A stretch of 64,000 nucleotides of DNA from AP-15 sp963818695 (GTDB lineage: Bacteria > Pseudomonadota > Alphaproteobacteria > ATCC43930 > CGMCC-115725), in contig CAWFTG010000002.1 in NCBI GenBank assembly GCA_963818695.1, positions 1-64,000 on the forward strand, written 5' to 3'. Position numbers and translations under genes: made by a program. A model generated the notes under the pieces. It was not told the origin of the DNA, did no database searches, and was given only the letters and a program-made list of their open reading frames with translations. Below are positions 1 through 8,707 of the stretch, in pieces. Within the stretch, counting starts at the first letter, position 1. Every line of letters begins with the position of its first letter.

Positions 1-886
1 AACTGGCATCATCACCGTTCTATCGCTTTTACAATAATGCAGAGTATTATGACCTGATTTATTATACGTACTATCGGAGCTATGGAGCAAATCTCTTACC
101 CCTTCAGAGGTTCTCATCTTGTTGAGGTATTGCCCACGAAGCGAGCGGGCGCGATTGGCATCTTTTTTACAGAGCTTTTTATACTGCTCTTCTACAAACT
201 TTGTGACATACACATCAAAAATCTTTTCGTCGCTGTTCACCTGCTGAAAAAGTGTGGCAACGGGTAGCATGTTCTCTTGTATCTTTTCAAGCTGCTCTTC
301 ATCCAGCTTCTCCAGAAAGCTCGCCAAAAGCTGCTGCTCACTCGTAAGTCTGGAGCAAAAGGTATCTTGACAAGAAATTCAGCCTTTCCAGCTCTTTTCC
401 TGTAGGAGACATCAGACGCTTGCGCTCAGCATCGGAACAACTATCAAACATTTGCTCCAGCGAAGGAAAGTGTTTTTCATCTGGATCAAGTACATGATAG
501 AGATCTTGAATACAGGAGAAGTATGGTGCCACCCAGGCAATCAGTGCAGACATGCTTTTTCGCCCACCTGCCAGGGAGAGATAGACGGTGTTCTGTTGCC
601 GCTTCTGTTGTCTTAACTCCTTGACAAGCACTTGCTGAAAAATTGCAAGCACTTTGCAATAGTATTTGCATCGTCAAAATAGAGCTCAAGCAGCTACCGC
701 GTTTGCATTTACCTGCGATAGCTTCTTTCACTAGATCGTAACTCAGACGCACCCGTTGGTCTTCAGGAAGCAGGAAAGCGCATCCACCTTTGGTAATTTC
801 AAGCGCTTCTCGCTCTTTCAGAAGTTGGTACATTGCAGACACGACGACTATAAATCCCAGGAGAGGCGATGAGCACGTTCGCCCAT
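1..886 (-). CDS. CARF-domain CRISPR-associated protein (NE0113/TIGR02584-like), partial and frameshifted
   Basis: A likely cyclic-oligoadenylate sensing accessory protein of a type III CRISPR system. An AGGAG site precedes the ATG at 884-886. Read across frames, the start gives an NVLIASPG-like strand, then VVSAMYQLLKEREALEI and LLPEDQRVRLSYDLVKEAI. The next segment has LSLAGGRKSMSALIA followed by LYHVLDP, the hallmark AGGRK...HVL pattern of the NE0113 family. From about 330 down to base 1 one minus-strand frame stays open (SEQQLLASFLEKLDEEQ..., KKLCKKDANRARSLRGQ), so the gene leaves the window. At least three frame changes are needed (near 865, 700 and 350). It lies 31 bases downstream of the RAMP gene. 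Family call from motifs only. Confidence 0.6.
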
Positions 887-916
887 AATTTTTCTCCTTT
901 AGAGCCTCTCTCAATC

Positions 917-2034
917 TCAGGCGTCGATGCTGTAAATAATCCTTTTAGTACTATTTCCAGGGAGATCAAACCAGTCGCGCTTGTCGGGATAGGCATAGTC
1001 GATCCCACGCTCCAGCAGCAGAGCCTGATGCGCCGGCCAGAGTAGTCCATCACATCGTTATTGAGTGTGTGCGCATAAAACGCGTTCACAGGCCCATCGA
1101 TAGCGTCCCAGAATTGTTTGCCCACGTACTCAACACAACCCTGCGTTGTGCCCGGTCTGGTGTAACGGGTGGCATAGTCGGATCTGGGTGAAGACGAGCG
1201 GGAAAGAGATAGATGGAGCCAAGTCCCATTGGTTTGCCGTAACCGATTTTGTGGCGCATCGTCTCTTCGAGTGTCACGGCGATAAGTCAACACGGCAAAG
1301 TGACCTCTTCCAGATTGCGAAATTCAATATCGCCACGAAACTGGGTATCGCGCTCAATTGGCTGGATATAGCGGTTGGCGGGTTGTTCTGCCAAAGGTAA
1401 TCAGACGGTTGGCCTGATGAGGCTCTGCGCTGTGATGAAAATAGAATTTGCGCCCGGCAATATGTTTGCCACTCTCATCCAGGTAGAACTGGCATGATGC
1501 GGCTTCAGCTGCATCAGCGGAATGGAATAGATTGGCTCGTATAGATGGAGCGTCTCCGGTTTGACGACGGCATCACTGACATTGACCTTACCTAAAAACG
1601 CACTTTTGGATCGATCTTTGAGCATACCAAAGGTGCGACAGGTGATACAGAGATCATTGGTCTCACTGCAATGCTGAAATTTGGGCGCAACTTCCCGCTG
1701 ATAGTTAATCTGGTTCCTTTCATACACGCCATCAAAGAGCGTCTGGCGGCCGTTCCAGTTATCAAAGACGTTGCGCAACAGTCCTTTGAGCGAGCTACCT
1801 GGAATGGCGTAGTCTCCCCGTCCATTCTTAAGCGAGAGGGCTGGTCTCCTGGGATCGGGCGAGACTGAGCGCGGATCACCGATAAAAAGCGGCGTCTCGG
1901 CGTAGATATCGATATCAAGCGTGCCACTATAGACCCGCTGACTGCCGTCTCCTGTGAGACGATGATGCCAAGCGGGGAGCCTTGCGCTGGGGTGGCGTCT
2001 GCCAATCGATGCGCACAAAATCATAGGGATTCAT
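917..2034 (-). CDS. RAMP-superfamily CRISPR protein, TIGR03986-like, frameshifted
   Basis: A probable backbone subunit of a type III effector. The ATG at 2032-2034 overlaps the upstream stop (ATGA). It opens MNPYDFVRIDWQTPPQR and, after a one-base shift near 1990 (CCCC for CCC), continues SGTLDIDIYAETPLFIGDP and IPGSSLKGLLRNVFDNW, the typical RAMP helix. A CxxC follows in CITCRTFG. After another shift near 1495 comes FYLDESGKHIAGRKFYFHH, then after a further one RHKIGYGKPMGLGS, the glycine-rich RAMP loop. The end reads YAYPDKRDWFDLPGNS and stops at 917. GRKFYFHH near the middle and the RHKxGxGKPxGLGS loop fit TIGR03986. It cannot be translated as given. Confidence 0.65.
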
Positions 2035-2649
2035 GTATTTTTCACCTCCTTCGGCTCCTCTTCATTCAGACCTACAAAACGAAACAACACAAGCTGACCC
2101 GTTGCTTTATTATCAATTTTTTGACCCTCAGACGGATTGGCCCCTGTGTCTCCTTCCCCTCATCTTTGAGAGGATAGCGCAACAGACGATGGATGCGCAC
2201 CTCAGCAAAATCTCCTGGCCGCGCTGGTGGCCCAATCATATCCAGCTCATCTTTCTGTAAGCGCGTACCAAAGAGATAATATTCTTTGAGCTCTGAATAC
2301 ACAGGTGGAAGGGTCGCACTGCTCACGCGATAATCGCGTGACAGGGCCTCTATAGTTGCCGAAAGCGCTACCCCCTCTTCGCCTATATCGACAACCTGGA
2401 ATCATCTTGCTCTCTCTCCCAGTGCAATTCGCCACTCTTTTGAAAGACGCGGCCTGTGTTATAATCTTGAAAAGAAAAGTTCGGCTCGAACACGCGAAAC
2501 AGAAGTAGCTCTTGCCGCTTACTTCGTCCAATAACTGGATGCAGAGGCAGGGATTCCAGCAACATCAAAGCCTCTGCCGGGAAATGACATTGCTTAATCA
2601 GGGCTTGTAGCTCTGTCAGCGCAATGCGTCCACTATATACAATAGGCAT
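2031..2649 (-). CDS. Csx19-like type III-D CRISPR protein, frameshifted
   Basis: About 205 residues after repair. It begins MPIVYSGRIALTELQALI, with FQKSGELHWEREQDDS in the first half. A frame change near 2400 leads to SSATLPPVYSELKEYYLFGT, then GDFAEVRIHRLLRYPL. A missing A in the run at about 2112 restores KIDNKATGQLVLFRFVGL and the stop at 2031. The order GELH, EYYLFGT, AEVRIxRxLxYP and LVLFRFVGL resembles the small Csx19 (TIGR03984) proteins of type III-D loci. I know that family only by pattern, so the name is tentative. It overlaps the RAMP gene by 4 bases and starts 15 bases after the upstream RAMP ends, so the cluster is one operon. Confidence 0.5.
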
Positions 2650-2663
2650 CACAGCAATGCTCC

Positions 2664-3190
2664 TTAACACGTACCAACTAACTCGGCGGTCAGCGCCTGT
2701 TGAGCAGGCCACTGCTGCATACGCTCGACAAAATGATCGATAAAGGCATATTGTAAATTCTGCGAAATTATCCCCTGAAATGCTCGCAGACTACGAATAC
2801 TGCGCGGCTGCTTTCTAGCGCAGGAATATTGTTGGAGATCATTCTCTTTGCTTGTTCCATAGCTGTTGTCATTGAGCCAGCGTCCCAGACCCCATAGCTC
2901 GCTCGATGGCTCCCGGCTATCGCGCAGGGTGCTGGTGACGAAGCCGCCCGGTTGACCATTATAGCTCTCTTGATAGATCTGCGCCGTGACCTTACCGAGA
3001 CCGCGCGAACGTCCCGAACCAATGTGGATAAGACCATCCTGGAGATCTTGCAGCACCACGAAGAACATGCCGAGCTGCCAGATCTCGAAGTTGCGGATAT
3101 GAATATCTGTCTCGAAGGTGACGCCAGTGCTGACAACCTCTAACTCAAACTTCGCCCCATGACTGGCCCCTCCGGTCATACGATCAATGC
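2664..3190 (-). CDS. Csx7-like RAMP protein, 5' end lost at the junction
   Basis: A Csm3-type RAMP subunit that would contribute to the crRNA-binding backbone. The retained part begins ARIDRMTGGASHGAKFELEV and continues with IRNFEIWQLGMFFVVLQDL, then the glycine-rich loop IHIGSGRSRGLGKV. These three blocks in this order are characteristic of SSO1426/Csx7-type proteins. The N-terminal part, normally upstream of the IDRxTGGA block, is missing: at 3187-3196 the sequence changes to trbG on the other strand. Unlike its neighbours, the retained stretch is open in a single frame. It is the most upstream member of the CRISPR operon in the window. Confidence 0.65.
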
Positions 3191-3801
3191 GCGCCGTCGC
3201 GGAACTCGGTCTGGAGCTGAAAGCGGTCGCCGCCGGGGACACGACGCAGTGGAAGATTGGGGACACCGAGAGCGGATCAGGGGCCAGCCGTCAAGCTCAC
3301 GTGCTGGTCAAGCCGGTCTCCGCCGACCTGCCGATGAACAACATCGTCATCGCGACGGACCGGCGGACCTATCATATCGAAGCGCATCCGACCCGGGAGA
3401 CCTATATGGCCGCGGTCTCCTGGCGCTATCCGCAAGACGAGTTCGTCGCGCTCCGGCGGCAGAATGCCGAAGCCGAGACACGCGCCAATGTCACAGCGGC
3501 GGGTGGCATCGACGTGTCGTCGCTGCGTTTCCGCTACCGGATCAGCGGAGAGTTCGCCGCCCTGGCGGCCGCTCCAGGCCTTTGATGACGGGCACAAGGT
3601 CTATATCCAGTTCCCACCCGGTATAGCTCAGGGCGAGACACCACCGCTCTTTATCATCGGGCCGACCGGCGAGGCCGAGCTCGTCAATTACCGCGTTAAG
3701 GGCTCGACCTACATTGTCGACCGCTTGTTCGCCGCGGCGGAATTGCGCCTCGGGTCCAACCCGCAGCAGACTGTGCGGATCAGCCAACGGAGGGTCGATG
3801 A
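3187..3801 (+). CDS. trbG: Conjugal transfer protein TrbG (VirB9-like), 5'-truncated and frameshifted
   Basis: Outer-membrane-associated part of the P-type mating-pair channel, partner of TrbI. The retained start reads RAVAELGLELKAVAAGDTTQW and continues with IVIATDRRTYHIEAH and AVSWRYPQDEF, typical of the VirB9/TrbG fold. Near 3553 an extra T (GAGTTCGCC where GAGTCGCC is expected) shifts the frame; the other frame supplies ESPPWRPLQAFDDG, IQFPPGIAQGETPPLF, ELVNYRV and DRLFAAAELRLG. The N-terminus with the signal peptide is lost at the junction near 3190. The natural stop is uncertain: the repaired frame runs on past the trbI start, and I placed the end at the ATGA overlapping that start. Confidence 0.75.
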
Positions 3802-5027
3802 GCGACATCGGCCCGCCGCGCAAGGAACCTCCGCCATCGGAGCTGCGGATCGGAGCTGCCCCGCGTCCGGTGACGCGGCTCTCGCGTCGAACACTGGTCG
3901 TCGCGACAGCGCTCGGCACGGCACTCGTCTTCGCAGCGCTCTGGTACGCGCTGGGCATCCGGCCGCTGCGTTTGGCGGGCGGCCCGGAACTCTACAACAC
4001 CAACGCCAAACCCACCGATGCGCTCGCCAACATGCGGGACAGCTATGCCGATCTCACGCGACCCAGACCGGCACCTTCCCTGCCCCAGCCGGTCCCGCTG
4101 CTCGGGCCGCCTCTGCCCGGTGATCTCGGACGACCGATGCTTCAGCAGCAAATCGGGACTCCGGCACCTGCCACCGATCCCGAGGCGGAGCGGCGCCGGC
4201 GCGAGCGGGAACAAGCGGCCGCATCTGTCGTGTTCTTCACCATCTCGGCCAGGCCGGCCGCCTTTGCCGGGGCAGCGGCAGGTCAGGCAGCAGAAAGTGG
4301 CACTTCAGCGCCGTCGCCGGAGGGAACCGCACCGCAAACGTCTGCCGGTGACGATCTGTCGATCCAGAACGGCCAATCGCAGAAGGAGCGCTTTCTCAAC
4401 GGGCATATTGACCAGGCGATCTACTCGCCGCAGCGCGTTCAGACGCCCCGCAGCCCTTACCAGCTCATGGCCGGATCCGTCATCGCCGCGGCCCTGATTA
4501 CCGGCCTCAATTCGGACCTGCCCGGCCAAGTGGTGGCACAAGTGACCGAGGATGTCTACGACACGATAAGCGGACGATTTCTGCTGGTCCCGCAGGGCAC
4601 GCGCCTATTCGGCAAATACGATAGCCATATTGCCTATGGGCAGGAACGCGTGCTGTTGATCTGGAGCCGCCTTGTCATGCCGGACGGCAGCTCGATCGTC
4701 CTCGACAACCTTCCCGCCACCGACACGCAGGGCTATGCCGGGCTCGAGGACGGGGTGGATTACCACACCTGGCGGCTGCTCAAAGGCGTCGTGCTCTCTT
4801 CGCTGCTCGGCATCTCGAGCGAGTTGGCTGCCAACAATGGTACTCAAAGCAATAACCGCCTCATCGTGGGGCTGCGGGATAGCGTGAACAACACAGCGAA
4901 TGAGGCCGGACAGCGCATTGTGTCGAAAGATCTTGCACTTCAGCCGACCTTGACGGTCAGGCCCGGATATCCGGTGCGCGTCCTTGTCAACCGAGACATC
5001 GTGCTGCGGCCTTATGTCAATCGATGA
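3798..5027 (+). CDS. trbI: Conjugal transfer protein TrbI (VirB10-like)
   Basis: Energy-transducing bridge of the conjugation channel that spans both membranes. The start at 3798 follows GGAGGG. The 409-residue product has a cytoplasmic N-terminus, one membrane segment at about residues 28-50 (LVVATALGTALVFAALWYAL), a long proline/alanine-rich linker, and the C-terminal TrbI domain with SPYQLMAGSVIAAALITGLN, LLVPQGTRLFGKYDSHI and GYAGLEDGVDYH. It ends in the usual short tail after PGYPVRVLVNRDIVL. Length and domain order match intact alphaproteobacterial TrbI. It lies between trbG and a DUF2274 gene, the conserved end of alphaproteobacterial trb operons. No other trb genes are in the window. 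Confidence 0.92.
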   Translation: MSDIGPPRKEPPPSELRIGAAPRPVTRLSRRTLVVATALGTALVFAALWYALGIRPLRLAGGPELYNTNAKPTDALANMRDSYADLTRPRPAPSLPQPVPLLGPPLPGDLGRPMLQQQIGTPAPATDPEAERRRREREQAAASVVFFTISARPAAFAGAAAGQAAESGTSAPSPEGTAPQTSAGDDLSIQNGQSQKERFLNGHIDQAIYSPQRVQTPRSPYQLMAGSVIAAALITGLNSDLPGQVVAQVTEDVYDTISGRFLLVPQGTRLFGKYDSHIAYGQERVLLIWSRLVMPDGSSIVLDNLPATDTQGYAGLEDGVDYHTWRLLKGVVLSSLLGISSELAANNGTQSNNRLIVGLRDSVNNTANEAGQRIVSKDLALQPTLTVRPGYPVRVLVNRDIVLRPYVNR

Positions 5028-5034
5028 GCGAAAC

Positions 5035-5298
5035 ATGATGAAGCTGAAACTCGGGCCGATCCCGGACGATAAGCCGGTTCGAATGACGATTATCCTCTCG
5101 GCCGAACTTGCTGGGTTACTGCGTACCTATGCGGACGCCGTCGGCTCAGGCAACAGCAAGCCGGTTACGGTGGAGCGTATCGTCCCGCACATACTCGAGC
5201 GCTTCATCCGAACCGACCGCGTTTTCATGCGGACACGTCGGCATGTTGCACATACCACCCCGCGTTCAACAGGGTCGGCAGCGGCGGAGCCAAGCTGA
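5035..5298 (+). CDS. DUF2274 family protein of trb operon
   Basis: Small cytoplasmic protein of 87 residues with no defined function, habitually the last gene of alphaproteobacterial trb operons. It starts MMKLKLGPIPDDKPVRMTI; both ATGs at 5035 and 5038 are possible, 7 or 10 bases after the trbI stop. The core has LSAELAGLLRTYADAV and a helical end PHILERFIRTDRVFMRTR, as in family members. The C-terminal 20 residues are not conserved-looking, and the gene overlaps the end of the convergent lysR frame. Confidence 0.75.
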   Translation: MMKLKLGPIPDDKPVRMTIILSAELAGLLRTYADAVGSGNSKPVTVERIVPHILERFIRTDRVFMRTRRHVAHTTPRSTGSAAAEPS

Positions 5299-6277
5299 TA
5301 GCTCGACGAGCGCGCGCCCGAAACCTCCCGAGCGATATTGAGAAATCGTCCGACCAACCCCGGCGGCGGGTCGATGTCATGCTTCAGAGCGATTACTGCG
5401 TAGCCGGGGTCTTGGAGCAACGGTCGCATCACCGCGCGCAGACCCGCGACTAATACCGACGAAGAGGGCGCTATTGCGATGGCGGAACCGGCGCGCGCCA
5501 ACATGATAGCCGTTCGACGGTTCGAAACACGGAACGCAACGCGAGGCCAATCCGACTTCTCACCAACTCCGCGTAACCGGGCGAGGACTGTCTTCTGGGC
5601 TGAAGAACGAACCAAAGCGAGAGCTTCTCCAGCAAGGTCAGCCGGGAGGACCACGTCCTTGTGACAGAGTGCGTGGCCCTCAGGTAGGACGACGCTCCAG
5701 CTTTCGCGCCATAGCTCTTCAATCGCAAACCCATCCGCGTCCCGGGGCTCCGAGGCGAGTGCGAGATCGACTGTGTTTGCTTCAAGCGCCGCGAGCACCT
5801 CCGGCCCTGCTAATTCGACCAGCTCGACAAGACATTCGGTGAGCGATAATGGAATGCCGCGAGAATAGAGGTCAGCGCGAGAGTCGCGGCATCGTCCGTT
5901 AGGCCAATTCTCAGCCGCCCCGAGCGGCCATGCGCCACGAGTTGTACGCCGCGGATGGCGTCCTCGACCTGATCGAGGATGTGGCGCGCCTCGACAAGGA
6001 AATCGGTGCCCGCCGATGTAAGCCCGGCAAGACGATGCCGCGCCCGCGCAAACAGGCTGACGCCCATCTGCTCTTCGAGCCTGGCTACCTGTTTGGTGAC
6101 CGCCGGCTGCGAGATCTCGAGTCGACCGGCGGCACGACGAAGATTTAGCTCCTCGGCCACGACCACGAAATATCGGAGGTGCCGAAGCTCAATATTTCCA
6201 TGACGAATATCATCAGGCAAGCGGGTGCTGCGCGCCGAACGTGGTTTTCTCGTAACTCTCATCTCTGTCACTGCCAA
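5127..6277 (-). CDS. LysR-family transcriptional regulator, frameshifted
   Basis: The N-terminal winged helix is clear: IELRHLRYFVVVAEELNLRR, then LEISQPAVTKQVARLEEQMG and LFARARHRLAGLTSAG, with the start of the effector domain at GRSGRLRIGLTDDAATLAL. Near 5815 the frame is lost (stop after NVLSSWSN). The rest of the substrate-binding domain continues in another frame: LVELVELAGPEVLAALEAN, VDLALASEPRD, VVLPEGHAL, down to REVSGARSSSY. LysR genes convergent with trbI/DUF2274 are common in this element type. Its C-terminal frame continues under DUF2274 to 5127, which is probably past the real stop. Either a single-base error or an inactivated regulator. Confidence 0.75.
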
Positions 6278-6978
6278 TTAAATCGCTGTACTCCAGACGG
6301 GAAGGCCCCAGTTCGATGCGAGTTCGCCAATTCGCAACACAGCATCCTCTCTCGGCGCGCTTTCCATTGCGCCGGTATTTTGTGAGAAAATTCAAATTTT
6401 CCGGAGAATTGATGGTTAGTTACTTCAATTTAATGATCGCAACCGATCTGTGATTTGCGATCACACCAATCGACGCGAGGCACCGACCACGACCTTATGG
6501 CCCTCGGCTCATAGTGCACAGGCTTGCCGTTGGCCCCCACGCCTTACTGATGATCGTTATTGCGCCGTGGATCCGAGCCTACCAGGGGGAGAATATTTCG
6601 GCATAACCGGCCCGCCGACCCCGTGCCGCCGCACGGCTCCGGCGTGTCGTCCACCACCAAGGATCGATCCGTAGGAACAAGGCCCAGCAAGCGCTGCACC
6701 GCGCGATGAGGTTGCGCACCCCTGTCGACCACCTTTCAAGGAGTTCGGGATGAAAGCGCCCTCGCGACCGCCTTGCGGTATCGGGCCATACACTATCGTC
6801 GCGGCGCGATGTGGGTCCACTGTCTGTCGAATCGTAGGATGGAAGAACCTTCGCGCCGCCGAAAATGCGCTGTGATATCCAACGCTCACTTTTTCGCTGC
6901 TTACAGGCTGCTTACAGTTCGGGAAATCGAAAACAGTGTAAGCGGGAGCGACCCCGAAGGGCCGCTACCATAGCTTTG
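6278..6978. other. Non-coding stretch between lysR and tRNA-Gly
   Basis: About 700 bases without a supportable gene. Short open frames on both strands have no recognisable motif and no ribosome binding site. Position, between the end of a conjugation module and the 3' end of a tRNA gene, is where an attachment site and possibly decayed integrase or excisionase sequence would lie, but I could not recognise either. Confidence 0.5.
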
Positions 6979-6993
6979 ATTTATGTCATAAAT
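6979..6993. repeat. 15-bp near-perfect palindrome beside tRNA 3' end
   Basis: ATTTATGTCATAAAT, two 7-base arms around one base, ends two bases from the CCA end of the tRNA gene. It could be a weak tRNA terminator or part of a recombination site. No T-run follows on the minus strand. Confidence 0.4.
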
Positions 6994-6995
6994 TC

Positions 6996-7070
6996 TGGAG
7001 CGGGCGAGGGGATTCGAACCCCCGACCCCAACCTTGGCAAGGTTGTGCTCTACCCCTGAGCTACACCCGC
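6996..7070 (-). tRNA. tRNA-Gly (anticodon GCC)
   Basis: On the minus strand the gene begins GCGGGTGTAGCTCAGGGGTA. It folds as a 7-bp acceptor stem (GCGGGTG with CGCCCGC), a D-arm GCTC...GAGC, an anticodon arm CAACC-TTGCCAA-GGTTG with GCC at positions 34-36, and a T-arm containing GGTTCGAATCC. Discriminator U and an encoded CCA lie at 6999-6996. The 3' end points toward the trb remnant, the orientation expected when a tRNA gene served as integration target. Confidence 0.95.
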
Positions 7071-7177
7071 ATCGCGTTGGAGGAGTTTGCGGTCTGTATC
7101 GCCGACATATGATAGCGGGCGACAAAGGGTTTGCAAGCCTTGCCTTCCGGGCGGGCGCATCGCATCGTGCCCGACAC

Positions 7178-7711
7178 ATGCCGCCGCCGTTGATGACCCC
7201 GGAAGAGCTGTTTGGGCATTTCGATGAACTCGGGATCGCGCACCGGACATTTTCGCATCCCGCAGTCTTTACCGTCGCGGAAGCGGCAGCGCTGCGCGGC
7301 ACCCTTCCGGGAGCGCACTGCAAGAGCCTTTTCCTCAAGGACAAGAAGGGCGGGTTCTGGCTGGCGGTGATGCTCGAGGAACGCCGGATCGACCTCAAAA
7401 AGTTGGCGGCGCAGCTGACGGTGCCGCGGTTTTCTTTTGGCGGCGCCGCCGACCTCCATCGGCTTCTGGGAGTGCGGCCGGGGAGCGTCACGCCTTTCGC
7501 CCTCCTCAACGATGTATGGCATCTCGTCACTCCCGTACTCGACGCCGCAATGCTGGAATTCGACCCGCTGAATTATCACCCGCTGGAAAACGATCGGACG
7601 ACGGCGATCTCGGCCGCCGATCTGCTGCGCTTCGTCGCCGCCTCGGGGCACGTGCCGCGGATCGTCGATCTGGCCGGCCTCGAGCGCGAGCCGGGTCTCC
7701 CGGAGAGCTGA
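7178..7711 (+). CDS. YbaK/ProX-type aminoacyl-tRNA deacylase domain protein
   Basis: A free-standing editing-domain protein of 177 residues, of the group that hydrolyses mischarged Ala-tRNA(Pro) or related species in the cytoplasm. The ATG at 7178 gives MPPPLMTPEELFGHFDELGI, then the conserved HRTFSHPAVFTVAEAAALRG. Next comes HCKSLFLKDKKGGFWLAVM, where the K of KSLFLKDKK matches the substrate-contacting lysine region of the family. GVRPGSVTPFAL is the family glycine-rich turn. Length is typical. The frame is open upstream, but the earlier start would overlap the tRNA gene. Confidence 0.88.
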   Translation: MPPPLMTPEELFGHFDELGIAHRTFSHPAVFTVAEAAALRGTLPGAHCKSLFLKDKKGGFWLAVMLEERRIDLKKLAAQLTVPRFSFGGAADLHRLLGVRPGSVTPFALLNDVWHLVTPVLDAAMLEFDPLNYHPLENDRTTAISAADLLRFVAASGHVPRIVDLAGLEREPGLPES

Positions 7712-7786
7712 GCACATCGAACGGCTTGCGCTTGCCTTACCTCGATCGCGCCGCCATGTTGTCGGATAAAACCGGAGAGAACAGCA

Positions 7787-8695
7787 ATGCCGAGCGAAGC
7801 TCTGATCGGCGGCGCGGCTGCCGCCCCTGTAAAGGACGTCACTACCGCCAATTTTATGGCCGAAGTCGTCGATGGGTCGTTCGACGCGCCGGTCATCGTC
7901 GATTTCTGGGCACCTTGGTGCGGTCCCTGCAAGCAGCTCGGGCCGATCCTCGAAAAAACCGTGCGCGCCACCAACGGCGCCGTTCGAATGGTCAAGCTCA
8001 ACATCGACGAGAATCCCGAAATCGCGCAGCAGATGCGCATCCAATCGATCCCGGCGGTTTACGCCTTCAAGGACGGGCGGCCGGTCGACGGCTTTGTCGG
8101 CGCTTTGCCCGAGAGCCAGGTCAAGCAGTTCGTCCAGCGCCTGGGTGGCGGGAAGGGTGGTCCCTCGCCGGTCTCGGAGGCGCTGGCCATGGCCAAAGAG
8201 GCAATGCAGGCCGGCGATCACGCCAGCGCCGGCGCGCTCTACTCGCAGATTCTGCAGCGCGAGCCCACGAATATCGAGGCGCTGGCCGGTCTGGCGCGGG
8301 CGATGATCGCGCGCGGCGAGTTCGCCAAAGCGAAACAGCATCTCGATCGCGTTCCGAAGGAGAGCGCCGGCCACGCCGAGATCACCGCCGCGCGCGCCGC
8401 CCTCGACCTCGCCGAGCACGCGCAGAAGGCGATGGCTTCGGCCGGCAAGCTGCGCTCACGGTTGGCCCAGAACCCGGACGACCACGAGGCGCGCCTTGAG
8501 CTGGCCACCGGGTTGTTCGGGAGCGGCGACCGCGAAGCTGCCATCGGCGAGCTGCTGACCCTGTTCAAACGCGATCGCGAATGGAACGAGCAGGCCGCTC
8601 GCAAGCAGCTCCTCAAATTCTTCGAAGTGATGGGTCCGACCGACCCGCTTACCCTAAGCGGCCGACGCCGGCTTTCTTCTGTAATGTTTTCCTGA
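7787..8695 (+). CDS. cnoX: Thioredoxin-TPR co-chaperone (CnoX/YbbN-type)
   Basis: A 302-residue fusion of an N-terminal thioredoxin domain (residues ~17-125) and a C-terminal tetratricopeptide region (~135-290). Unlike E. coli CnoX (SXXC), it keeps the redox pair: FWAPWCGPCKQ has WCGPC at 44-48, as in alphaproteobacterial homologues. IQSIPAVYAFKDGRPVDGF is the cis-proline region. The TPR part includes AGDHASAGALYSQILQREP and LAGLARAMIARGEFAKA. Family members protect chlorinated or unfolded proteins and hand them to GroEL/DnaK. It is followed 12 bases later by the LON-domain gene with a GGAGG site, suggesting a proteostasis operon. Confidence 0.88.
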   Translation: MPSEALIGGAAAAPVKDVTTANFMAEVVDGSFDAPVIVDFWAPWCGPCKQLGPILEKTVRATNGAVRMVKLNIDENPEIAQQMRIQSIPAVYAFKDGRPVDGFVGALPESQVKQFVQRLGGGKGGPSPVSEALAMAKEAMQAGDHASAGALYSQILQREPTNIEALAGLARAMIARGEFAKAKQHLDRVPKESAGHAEITAARAALDLAEHAQKAMASAGKLRSRLAQNPDDHEARLELATGLFGSGDREAAIGELLTLFKRDREWNEQAARKQLLKFFEVMGPTDPLTLSGRRRLSSVMFS

Positions 8696-8707
8696 ACGGA
8701 GGATGCG

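Noticed and set aside
7061..8419. Open frame of 452 residues on the minus strand over the deacylase-like and cnoX genes
   Set aside because: Overlaps a tRNA gene and two well-supported plus-strand genes; no family sequence.
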